Origin: UBA6019 sp036570145
GTDB lineage: Bacteria > Chloroflexota > Dormibacteria > Dormibacterales > Dormibacteraceae
Direction of reading: 5' to 3'
NCBI GenBank assembly: GCA_036570145.1
Contig: DATCPJ010000157.1
Span: 1-12,632 of the forward strand
DNA: 12,632 nt
This document shows, in pieces, positions 7,237 through 12,632 of this stretch. Position numbers and translations under genes: made by a program. The notes below the pieces were generated by a model. That model was not told the DNA's origin. It searched no databases and worked only from the letters and a program-made list of their open reading frames with translations. Numbering within the stretch: position 1 is the stretch's first letter; every line of letters begins with the position of its first letter.

Positions 7237-7740
7237 CTAGGAGATCTCGACCCGGCGGCCCGCGGCCGCCGATTCCACGATTGCGTCGCAGATCACCGCG
7301 TTCCGGTAGCCGTCCTCGAAGGTGGCGCCGAGGGGGCCCACCTCACGGCCGTTGGCGATCGCGTCGAGCAGGTGGGCGATCTCGTGCACGAAGGTGTGCT
7401 CCCAGCCCAGGATGTGGCCGGGCGGCCACCAGCTTGCGATGAAGGGGTGGCTCGGCTCGGTCACCAGCACCTCCGTCCAGCCACCCGTCCCACCCGGTCC
7501 GCCGGCGGCCCAGTGGACCTTCAGCTCGTTCAGGCGCTCGAGGTCGAAGCTCAGCGATCCGAGGGAGCCGTTGACCTCGAAGACCTGGTGGTTCTTGCGG
7601 CCGAGGGCGAAGCGGGTGGCCTCCAGGGTGGCGAGGCAGCCGCCCTCCAGCTCGAGCAGAGCCGCGAAGGCGTCGTCGACGTCGACCCGGCCCCGGCCTT
7701 GCCCACGCGGAAGCGGCCGCTCATCGATGTACGGCCTCGA
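7237..7740 (-). pseudogene. C-terminal remnant of a Gfo/Idh/MocA dehydrogenase
   Basis: About 165 residues that match only the C-terminal substrate-binding half of a Gfo/Idh/MocA sugar or inositol dehydrogenase. Landmarks are YIDERPLPRG, VDVDDAFAALLELEGG, LEATRFALGRKNHQVFEVNG, GSLSFDLERLNEL and HTFVHEIAHLLDAI, ending at TAG 7237-7239. The entire NAD-binding Rossmann domain and the EKP active-site Lys are absent, so it cannot be an active dehydrogenase. The frame stays open upstream, but what precedes about 7740 is unrelated: it is the start of another gene in a different frame (see 7752-7784). A GTG at 7797 could in principle start a chimeric product of about 186 residues; nothing supports its use. 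It differs clearly from the intact oxidoreductase at 9831-11042, so it is a second enzyme of the pathway, not a copy. Assembly error remains possible. Confidence 0.8.
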
Positions 7741-7751
7741 AGGAACGATCC

Positions 7752-7784
7752 CCCGTAGAGCGCAGTCAGGACTCCGAGCTTCAT
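7752..7784 (-). pseudogene. 5' stub of a second sugar isomerase/epimerase gene
   Basis: An ATG at 7784 opens with MKLGVLTALYG, which looks like the first beta-strand of xylose-isomerase-like TIM-barrel sugar phosphate isomerases. After about 11 codons the homology stops, and the DNA continues as the interior of the dehydrogenase remnant in another frame, giving a nonsense Arg/Gly/Ser-rich tail. It begins 27 bp after the intact isomerase gene, the position of the next gene in the operon. I read it as the left half of a deletion junction. Eleven residues is thin evidence for the family, but context (sugar operon, same strand, correct spacing) supports it. Confidence 0.5.
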
Positions 7785-7811
7785 TTGCTGCAGACACTAA
7801 TGGACGGTTCT

Positions 7812-8660
7812 CTAGACGTGAGCCAGGGACCGCTCCTTGATCAGCGCCAGCACCTCGTCGCCAGGTGCGTCCCAGATCGACCGGTTGAAGATCTCGACCT
7901 CGATCGGCCCCTCGTACCCGGCTGCCTCGACCGCTCCCCGAAGGGCGCGGAGGTCGATCAGGCCGTCGCCCATCATGCCCCGGCCCAGGAGCATGTCGGG
8001 TGGCGGGACGAGCCAGTCGGAGACGTGGTAGCCGGCGATGCGGCCGGCGGCACGGCTCACCTGGCCCCGGAGGTCGGGGTCCCACCAGACGTGGTAGGCG
8101 TCGACGACCACTCCGACCCGGTCGGTTGGGAAGCGCTCCGCCAGGGTGGTCGCCTGGGCCAGCGTCACGATCACGGAACGGTCGCCGGCGAACATCGGAT
8201 GGAGAGGTTCGATGGCGAGCCTCACGCCTGCCGCGGCGGCGTATGGCACCAGGTCCGCGATCCCCTCCGCCACCTGGTCGCGAGCTCCGTCGAGGTCGCG
8301 GTCGAGGGGCGGGCCGCAGACCAGGACGAGGACAGCGGTGTCGAGGGCGGCCGCCTCATCGACGGCTCGACGGTTGTCCTCCCGGCGGGCTCGCAGCGCA
8401 TCCGTGCCCCGGGCCGGGAAGAAGCCGCCCCGGCAGAGGCTGGAGACGCGGAGGCCGGCGTCGCGGACCAGCCGGGCGCTCTTGTCGAGCCCGCAGTCGG
8501 CGACCTTGTCCCGCCAGAGGCCGATCCAGCCGATCCCGTTCCGGGCGCAGCCGTCGACCGCCTCGGCCAGCGTCCAGCGGTTGGTCGTGATCTGGTTGAG
8601 GCTGATCCGGCTCAGATCGCGGAGGGGCGGCGCCAGCACCGCGCGGGTCGCCTCCGCCAT
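7812..8660 (-). CDS. Xylose-isomerase-like TIM-barrel sugar isomerase/epimerase
   Basis: A 282-residue protein of the AP-endonuclease-2/xylose-isomerase-like TIM-barrel family, which contains IolE, IolI, hydroxypyruvate isomerase and many keto-sugar epimerases, isomerases and eliminases. The expected divalent-metal ligands are visible: Glu151 in AIEPLHP, Asp187 in VVVDAYHVWWD (with His190), His212 in GYHVSDW, and Glu256 in PIEVEIFN. Substrate is not determinable from sequence; the operon suggests it acts on the keto-sugar made by the neighbouring dehydrogenase. Start ATG 8660 lies one base after the DUF993 stop (TGA G ATG), so translation is probably coupled. Length is normal for the family. 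It is the last intact gene before the deletion scar. No signal peptide; cytoplasmic. Confidence 0.88.
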   Translation of the reverse strand: MAEATRAVLAPPLRDLSRISLNQITTNRWTLAEAVDGCARNGIGWIGLWRDKVADCGLDKSARLVRDAGLRVSSLCRGGFFPARGTDALRARREDNRRAVDEAAALDTAVLVLVCGPPLDRDLDGARDQVAEGIADLVPYAAAAGVRLAIEPLHPMFAGDRSVIVTLAQATTLAERFPTDRVGVVVDAYHVWWDPDLRGQVSRAAGRIAGYHVSDWLVPPPDMLLGRGMMGDGLIDLRALRGAVEAAGYEGPIEVEIFNRSIWDAPGDEVLALIKERSLAHV

Positions 8661-8661
8661 C

Positions 8662-9834
8662 TCAGTCGACGCCCGCCAGGAGGAGCAGCCGGCGCATCCG
8701 CTCGCCGGCGAGCTCGGGGTCAGCGAAGAGGTGGGCGCGGTCGGCCAGTGTGAAGAGCTCGGCGAGGTGGAGGACCGAGCGCATGCCCTCCTCCCCGCCG
8801 ATCATCCGGAAATGACGCTGGTGGCCGTTCAGGTAGGCCAGGAAGACGATGCCGGTCTTGTAGTGGAAGGTGGGGGCCCGGAAGATGTGGCGGGAGAGCG
8901 CGATCGTCGGCTCGAGGATCTCTCGGTAGCGGCCGGTGTCCCCCGCGTCGAGCGCCTGCAGCGCCGCCGACGCCGCCGGCGCGATGGCGTCGAAGATGCC
9001 GAGCAAGGCGTCGCTGTGGCCCCTCTCGTCACCGGCGATCAGGGTCGGAAAGTTGAAATCGTCGCCTGTGAAGAGGCGCACGCCGGGAGGCAGGCGGCGC
9101 CGCATCTCGACCTCACGCCGCTCGTCCAGGAGCGAGACCTTGATGCCGTCGACGTGGCCGGCGTTGGCGTGGATGATGGCGAGGCAGCTGGCGGTCGCGC
9201 GGTCGAGGTCGGCATCCCCCCAGTAGCCGGCCAGGGCGGGGTCGAACATGTCGCCCAGCCAGTGGATGATCACCGGTTCACGAAGGGCGCCGAGGACCCG
9301 GCCGTAGACCCGGTCATAGTCCTCGGGGCCGGTGGCGAGCCGCGCCAGCTCCCGGCTCGCCATCAGCACCACCCGACCTCCCTCCGCCTCGACGACCGCG
9401 CACTGCTCTTCGTACGCGGCGGCGACCTCGTCGATCGTCCTCGCCGCGCCCGGTACCAGGTGGTCGGTGCCGGCGCCGGCGACGACGCTGCCGCCGGAAG
9501 CCTTCGCCTCAAGGAGGCTGCGGCGGATCAGCTCGGCGGCGGCCGGCCAGTCCAGGCCCCTGCCCCGCTGTGCGGTGTCCATCGCCTCGGCCACGCCCAG
9601 CCCCCAGGACCAGAGGTGGCGTCGGTAGGCGAGGGTGACCTCCCAGTCGAGGTGGGCCGGGCCGCCCGGGATGTTCTCGGCCAGCGGATCGGCCACCACG
9701 TGTGCGGCGGCGAACGCGACCCTGCTCCGGAGAGGGCCCGTTGGTCGCTGGAAGGTGCTCGCCGGACCGAGCTGGTAGGGAGCCAGGCTGCCGTCAGCGC
9801 GAGGCAGCTGGACGCGCGTCGCGATCCCGCTCAC
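8662..9834 (-). CDS. DUF993 protein, dihydrodipicolinate-synthase-like aldolase fold
   Basis: A 390-residue DUF993 family protein, related to the DapA/N-acetylneuraminate lyase class of Schiff-base TIM-barrel aldolases. VDGIKVSLLD (228-237) lines up with the DapA strand bearing the Schiff-base Lys, making Lys232 the likely catalytic residue; it is followed, as in DapA, by a stretch ending FTGDD. GAGTDHL (120-126) falls where DapA enzymes bind the keto-acid carboxylate. The DapA tyrosine strand (LYN) is replaced by PVIIHWLGD, so the proton relay must differ. Proposed role: retro-aldol cleavage or dehydration of a keto-sugar acid or similar intermediate; this is inference. I chose GTG 9834, which overlaps the previous stop by four bases (GTGA); the upstream open frame is antisense-like noise inside the preceding gene. 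It sits between the oxidoreductase and isomerase in one operon. Cytoplasmic. Confidence 0.87.
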   Translation of the reverse strand: MSGIATRVQLPRADGSLAPYQLGPASTFQRPTGPLRSRVAFAAAHVVADPLAENIPGGPAHLDWEVTLAYRRHLWSWGLGVAEAMDTAQRGRGLDWPAAAELIRRSLLEAKASGGSVVAGAGTDHLVPGAARTIDEVAAAYEEQCAVVEAEGGRVVLMASRELARLATGPEDYDRVYGRVLGALREPVIIHWLGDMFDPALAGYWGDADLDRATASCLAIIHANAGHVDGIKVSLLDERREVEMRRRLPPGVRLFTGDDFNFPTLIAGDERGHSDALLGIFDAIAPAASAALQALDAGDTGRYREILEPTIALSRHIFRAPTFHYKTGIVFLAYLNGHQRHFRMIGGEEGMRSVLHLAELFTLADRAHLFADPELAGERMRRLLLLAGVD

Positions 9835-11042
9835 AGGGTGAGCTCCGGGACGTCGAGCCATCGCCGCTCCCGGGAGGAGCGCTCCGCCAGCTCCGCCAGC
9901 TGAACGCCCCGGGCGGCTTCGAGGAAGTCCCAGGGAAAGTCCCCGCCCGTCACGACGTGGCCCAGGAAGAGCTCCCATTGGACTTTGAACGCGTTGTCGA
10001 AGTGGTCGTTCTCGGCGACCTTGTCCCAGCCCCGGTAGAAGTCGATCGGCTGCGGCAGGTCGGGGTTCCACGTCGCCCGCGGCGTGCTTGCCCTGTCCTG
10101 GACCCAGCATTCGCGGAGCCCCGCCACTGCGCTGCCCTCGGTGCCGTCGACGTGGACGGTGAGCAGGTCGTCCCGGCGCACCCGGGTGCACCAGGAGGAG
10201 TTGATCTGGACCACCAGCCCGTCGTCGAGGGCAAGGATCCCGTAGGCGGCGTCGTCGGCCGTGGCCGGGTAGACGGCGCCGCGCTCGTCGACACGCTCGG
10301 GGATGTGTGTCGCCTCCAGCGCCAGGACCGAGCGGATGGGGCCGAAGAGGCCGTTCACGACGTATCGCCAGTGGCAGTACATGTCGAGGATGATGCCGCC
10401 ACCCTCCTCCTTGCGGTAGTTCCAGGAGGGCCGCTGCGAGGGTGCCTCGGAGCCGTCGAAGACCCAATAGCCGAAGTCCATCCGGACCGAGAGCAGGCGG
10501 CCGAAGAAACCCGTCTCGACAAGGCGGCCCAGCTTGCGAAGCCCCGGCAGCCAGAGCTTGTCCTGGACGACGCCGTTCTTGACGCCCGCCTTTCGCGCCT
10601 CGCGGCCGAGCTCGAGCGCGGTCGCGAGGTCGGACGCCACCGGCTTCTCACAGTAGATGTGCTTGCCGGCCGCGATGGCGGCGAGCACCGTGGCCGGCCT
10701 GAGCTGGGTCGTGAGGGCGTCGAAGTAGACGCCGTCCGCGGGATCGGCCAGGCACCGCTCGAGGTCGGTGCTCCAGCGCTCGATGCCGTGTTCCGCAGCC
10801 AGCTGCCGGAGCTTGCCCTCGTCCCGCCCGACCAGGATCGGGTCGGGCCAGGCGACCCGGCCGTCGGGCAGGGGCACGCCGCCCTGCTCGCGGATCGCCA
10901 GGATCGATCGGACCAGGTGCTGGTTGGTCCCCATCCGGCCGGTTACGCCGTTCATGATCACGCCGACCCGGACCCGGGGCGCGCTGTGCAGCTCCGCCTT
11001 GCCCGGCGCGCCGGTCGTGGCCTCCTTCACCTGCTTCGCCAC
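9831..11042 (-). CDS. Gfo/Idh/MocA-family NAD(P)-dependent oxidoreductase
   Basis: A 403-residue dehydrogenase, first gene of the minus-strand operon. The family oxidises hydroxyls of sugars, cyclitols and glycosides. Visible: the Rossmann start VRVGVIMNGVTGRMG (24-38), CEKPVA with active-site Lys133, and GGGIILDMYCHW (214-225) carrying the conserved Asp220 and His224, followed by a C-terminal alpha/beta domain. The nucleotide loop is GVTGRMG, closer to dihydrodipicolinate reductase than to the usual GxGxxG, and a roughly 20-residue insertion (REQGGVPLPDGRVAWPD) follows it, typical of the subgroup found beside DUF993 genes as I know it. GTG 11042 is the start, with purine-rich GGGCAGG upstream. 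The first 22 residues are probably a flexible tail. It overlaps the DUF993 start by four bases. It is divergent from the LacI-type regulator, with a putative operator 17 bp upstream of its start, so it is probably repressed until substrate appears. Confidence 0.93.
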   Translation of the reverse strand: MAKQVKEATTGAPGKAELHSAPRVRVGVIMNGVTGRMGTNQHLVRSILAIREQGGVPLPDGRVAWPDPILVGRDEGKLRQLAAEHGIERWSTDLERCLADPADGVYFDALTTQLRPATVLAAIAAGKHIYCEKPVASDLATALELGREARKAGVKNGVVQDKLWLPGLRKLGRLVETGFFGRLLSVRMDFGYWVFDGSEAPSQRPSWNYRKEEGGGIILDMYCHWRYVVNGLFGPIRSVLALEATHIPERVDERGAVYPATADDAAYGILALDDGLVVQINSSWCTRVRRDDLLTVHVDGTEGSAVAGLRECWVQDRASTPRATWNPDLPQPIDFYRGWDKVAENDHFDNAFKVQWELFLGHVVTGGDFPWDFLEAARGVQLAELAERSSRERRWLDVPELTL

Positions 11043-11058
11043 CTCGCGCGAGCCTGCC

Positions 11059-11074
11059 CTGAAATCGTTCTCAG
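11059..11074. promoter_or_regulatory. Putative LacI-family operator in the divergent gap
   Basis: CTGAAATCGTTCTCAG is a 16-bp imperfect palindrome with a central CG step; six of eight symmetric pairs match. This is the layout of LacI/GalR-family operators (compare TGAAAACGTTTTCA). It lies alone in the short gap between the regulator gene and the operon it most likely controls, 17 bp before the oxidoreductase start. Sequence seen directly; binding is inferred. Confidence 0.6.
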
Positions 11075-11080
11075 CCCGAG

Positions 11081-11109
11081 GTGATGATCGGCTGCGTTCG
11101 CCTTATCCT
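11081..11109 (+). promoter_or_regulatory. Candidate promoter of the LacI-family gene
   Basis: GTGATG (weak -35, three of six matches) and TATCCT at 11104-11109 (-10, four of six) are separated by 17 bp. The -10 ends ten bases before ATG 11120, so the message would have almost no leader. The operator at 11059-11074 lies just upstream of it, so autoregulation is possible. Confidence 0.3.
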
Positions 11110-11119
11110 GTGCTGCGCG

Positions 11120-12181
11120 ATGGTGCGGCGGGCCAGCCGGGGGACCAACGTCACGATCAGCGACGTTGCCACCGACGCGGGGGTGTCGCCGACGACCGTG
11201 TCGCGCGTGCTGAACGGCGGCTACCCGGTCGCCAAGCCCACCCGGCTGCAGGTCGAGAAGGTCGTCCGCGAGCTCGGGTACATCCGCAACGCGCACGCCC
11301 AGGCGCTTCGCGGGACCTCGACCGGTGTCGTCGGCGTGATCATCCACGACGTGGCCGACCCCTACTTTTCGGAGATCGTCGCCGGCATCCAGGAGGTCGC
11401 CGCCGCCCACCAGCGGCTGGTGGTGCTCTGCAACTCGCTCCGCGATCCGGCGAGCGAGCTGCGGTACGTGCAGATGCTGCGGGGACAGCGTGTCGACGCC
11501 ATCATCCTCACCGGCGGCGCGATCGAGGACGCCGCCTACCTGCGCGCGATCCGGCAGGACGCGAGCGCGCTGAAGCAGCAGGGCGCCCGGATGGTGATCT
11601 GCGGCCGCTACTCGTCGGTGACCACGCCCACCGTCGTCCCCGACAACCGGCGGGGCGGCGAGCTGCTGACGAAACACCTTATCGAGAAGGGCCACCGCCG
11701 GATCGTCGAGGTCATGGGACCGCCCAATTTCTCGACCACCGAGGAGCGCTCGACCGGGCACCGCGATGCCCTCGCCGAAGCCGGCGTCGAACGCGATCCG
11801 TTGCTTGCCATACATGGCAGATTCACACGCGAAAGCGGTTATGAGGCCACCCGGGCGATGCTCGCCTCCGGGGCGACCTTCACCGCCGTCTACGCCGCCA
11901 ACGACCTGATGGCGGTGGGCGCGCTTGCGGCCCTCCGCGAGGCGGGGCTCCGGGTTCCCGAGGATGTTTCGCTGGTCGGCTTCGACGATATCCCGACGGT
12001 CCGCGACATGATGCCCCGACTGACCACGATCCGGGTCCCCATGCGCGAGATGGGCCGCCGTTCGATGGAGATCGCGATCGGCGCCGGCGACCGCCAGCCG
12101 CGCGTCGTGGTGCTCCCTGTCGAGCTGGTCGAGCGGGAGTCGGTCGCCCGGCCGACGCTCCGCTCCCGCCGCTCCGGCTGA
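11120..12181 (+). CDS. LacI/GalR-family transcriptional regulator
   Basis: A 353-residue repressor with the standard order. The N-terminal helix-turn-helix is VTISDVATDAGVSPTTVSRVLNGGYPVAKPTR (about 11-42). The hinge RNAHAQALRG (56-65) has Gln where most members have Arg. A periplasmic-binding-protein-like sensor core follows: GVVGVIIHDVADPYFSEIVAGI, later FTAVYAANDLMAVGALAALREAGLRVPEDVSLVGFDDIP. It should bind the operator in the divergent gap and release it when a sugar or pathway intermediate binds the core. I chose ATG 11120 because the frame upstream (from GTG 11081) codes for a hydrophobic, Cys-rich stretch unlike any LacI N-terminus. No ribosome-binding site precedes it. The gene is complete and convergent with the gene at the right edge. 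Confidence 0.95.
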   Translation: MVRRASRGTNVTISDVATDAGVSPTTVSRVLNGGYPVAKPTRLQVEKVVRELGYIRNAHAQALRGTSTGVVGVIIHDVADPYFSEIVAGIQEVAAAHQRLVVLCNSLRDPASELRYVQMLRGQRVDAIILTGGAIEDAAYLRAIRQDASALKQQGARMVICGRYSSVTTPTVVPDNRRGGELLTKHLIEKGHRRIVEVMGPPNFSTTEERSTGHRDALAEAGVERDPLLAIHGRFTRESGYEATRAMLASGATFTAVYAANDLMAVGALAALREAGLRVPEDVSLVGFDDIPTVRDMMPRLTTIRVPMREMGRRSMEIAIGAGDRQPRVVVLPVELVERESVARPTLRSRRSG

Positions 12182-12252
12182 CGCCGTCCGCCATTGCGTC
12201 GCGCTGCCGATAGAAATCGATACCATCTGCTCGGCTACTCTAGTTTCGAGTC

Positions 12253-12313
12253 GCCTTCGCGGTCAACCGCAGAATTCCCTCCGGGGGGCGGGCGAAGGCT
12301 GAGGCGCTCAGCC
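12253..12313. repeat. Nested hairpin block after the LacI-family gene
   Basis: Three inverted repeats overlap here. GCCTTCGC (12253-12260) is the exact complement of GCGAAGGC (12292-12299). GCGGT-CA-ACCGC lies at 12259-12270. GGCTGAG-GCG-CTCAGCC (12297-12313) is a seven-pair stem. Because they share bases they may form alternative structures. It lies 71 bp after the LacI stop and could act as a terminator, but no T-run follows. Confidence 0.55.
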
Positions 12314-12354
12314 CCACTGTCGCCGGTTCGCGGCGCCACCTCACACGGTGGGGA

Positions 12355-12427
12355 GGCAAGTCTTGCTCCTGCGCATCGGCAAGTCTTGCTCCCCCACGCG
12401 TGGGCAAGTCTTGCTCCCCCACGCGTG
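12355..12427. repeat. Three-copy 23-25 bp direct repeat
   Basis: Units begin GGCAAGTCTTGCTCC at 12355, 12378 and 12403 (spacings 23 and 25 bp). Units two and three are identical through CCCACGCGTG; unit one diverges in its last third. Each unit contains GCAAG-T-CTTGC, itself a small inverted repeat. Seen directly. Confidence 0.85.
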
Positions 12428-12433
12428 GGGGAG
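12414..12433. repeat. Perfect 20-bp palindrome
   Basis: CTCCCCCACGCGTGGGGGAG equals its own reverse complement. It forms the end of the third 25-bp unit and extends past it. A shorter form, CCCACGCGTGGG, is at the end of unit two, and a related stem is at 6361-6388. As RNA it would form a very stable stem, so a bidirectional terminator role between convergent genes is plausible. Confidence 0.75.
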
Positions 12434-12434
12434 T

Positions 12435-12449
12435 GCCGCCGTAGGCGGC
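12435..12449. repeat. Six-pair GC hairpin
   Basis: GCCGCC, loop GTA, GGCGGC, perfect. It joins the 20-bp palindrome to the 26-bp tandem array. The order palindrome, GCCGCC hairpin, GGGGCTTTCCCC looks like one composite module. Confidence 0.55.
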
Positions 12450-12452
12450 GAG

Positions 12453-12556
12453 GGGGCTTTCCCCGACCACCTCTAGATGGGACTTTCCCCGACCACCTCT
12501 AGATGGGGCTTTCCCCGACCACCTCTAGATGGGGCTTTCCCCGACCACCTCTAGAC
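12453..12556. repeat. Four-copy 26-bp tandem array
   Basis: Units at 12453, 12479, 12505 and 12531, each GGGGCTTTCCCC followed by GACCACCTCTAGAT. The copies are nearly identical: unit two has A for the fourth G, and unit four ends in C instead of T. Each holds a GGGG-CTTT-CCCC hairpin and a TCTAGA palindrome. The last unit overlaps the stop codon of the gene at the right edge. The even period and near identity point to recent slippage amplification. Confidence 0.9.
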
Positions 12557-12632
12557 GAAGAGCGGCTGCGGGTGCGCCCGGGCCACCAGCTTGTCCATCT
12601 CCGCCTCGCTCGGCCGAGCCTCGAACCGGCTC
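12551..12632 (-). CDS. C-terminal end of an unidentified protein, cut by window edge
   Basis: Reading the minus strand from the right edge gives 26 residues ending MDKLVARAHPQPLFV and a TAG at 12551-12553. Codon choice matches the neighbouring genes (third positions almost all G or C) and the frame ends cleanly, so a real gene entering from the right is likely. The fragment is too short to name a family; I do not recognise it. Its stop codon is formed by the TCTAGA of the last 26-bp repeat unit. It is convergent with the LacI-family gene. Confidence 0.55.
   Translation of the reverse strand, partial: SRFEARPSEAEMDKLVARAHPQPLFV

Larger units (their letters stand above)
12182..12550. other. 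Repeat- and hairpin-filled convergent intergenic region
   Basis: This 369-bp gap holds no credible gene; open frames across it (12194-12502 plus, 12240-12470 minus) are translations of the repeats. In order it carries a short AT-richer stretch with AGAAATCGATACC (12211-12223), a hairpin block (12253-12313), a three-copy approximately 25-bp repeat ending in a perfect palindrome (12355-12433), a GCCGCC-GTA-GGCGGC hairpin (12435-12449) and a four-copy 26-bp tandem array (12453-12556). Confidence 0.8.

Noticed and set aside
7785..8085. Extension of the oxidoreductase remnant to an upstream ATG at 8085
   Set aside because: That stretch is the same-strand alternative frame of the intact isomerase and has no dehydrogenase homology; the frame is open only by base composition.
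9834..10467. Upstream extension of the DUF993 reading frame to give 601 residues
   Set aside because: The extra part is Pro/Arg/Gly-rich and overlaps the oxidoreductase gene; the GTG at 9834 overlapping its stop by four bases is the natural start.
12211..12223. AGAAATCGATACC as a second LacI-type operator
   Set aside because: Only the central ATCGAT is symmetric and it lies behind the regulator gene between convergent genes, so there is nothing obvious to control.
12194..12502. Small open frames in the right intergenic region on both strands
   Set aside because: They translate the tandem repeats and hairpins, and have no plausible start context or domain.
12355..12556. CRISPR array
   Set aside because: The repeats are back to back or nearly so, with no unique spacers of constant length, and no cas genes are present.
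1..12632. tRNA, rRNA, transposase, phage or integrase signatures
   Set aside because: None was recognised on either strand; the locus looks like ordinary chromosome apart from the deletion scar and the repeats.

Overview
This is a high-GC bacterial chromosomal window (by eye roughly 70% G+C, with strongly G/C-biased third positions). It reads like a soil or freshwater Chloroflexota relative, with an actinobacterium as the alternative. That placement rests only on base composition, gene content and the style of the intergenic palindromes; nothing here is a phylogenetic marker.

Left part (1-6348). A histidine ammonia-lyase gene (hutH, minus strand) runs off the left edge. Divergent from it is a small stand-alone cyclic-nucleotide-binding-like protein with no DNA-binding domain, whose ligand cassette lacks the usual Glu and Arg. 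It is followed in the same direction by a complete phosphoenolpyruvate carboxylase (ppc) and an ALDH7/antiquitin-type aldehyde dehydrogenase only 21 bp further on. A hairpin and a candidate promoter separate the small gene from ppc.

Middle (6349-7236). A hairpin lies in the convergent gap. Then comes a minus-strand gene for a 230-residue protein built of two gapless copies of a PATAN/DUF4388-like domain.

Right part (7237-12181). A divergent sugar-catabolism locus. A LacI-family regulator faces a tightly packed minus-strand operon: Gfo/Idh/MocA oxidoreductase, then a DUF993 protein (dihydrodipicolinate-synthase-like aldolase fold, 4-bp overlap), then a xylose-isomerase-like TIM-barrel isomerase/epimerase (1-bp gap). 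A LacI-type palindrome sits in the divergent gap. The operon then ends in wreckage: the first 11 codons of a second isomerase-type gene are joined to the out-of-frame C-terminal part of a second Gfo/Idh/MocA dehydrogenase. This is best explained by a deletion that removed most of two further pathway genes, unless it is an assembly error. The likely pathway oxidises a sugar, cyclitol or glycoside to a keto form, isomerises or eliminates it, and cleaves it by an aldolase-type step; the substrate cannot be read from sequence.

Right edge (12182-12632). A 369-bp convergent gap is packed with hairpins, a three-copy approximately 25-bp repeat, a perfect 20-bp palindrome and a four-copy 26-bp tandem array. 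The last copy of the array supplies the stop codon of a minus-strand gene entering from the right edge. Related palindromic pieces occur in the other convergent gap near 6361, which suggests a dispersed mosaic repeat or terminator family in this genome.
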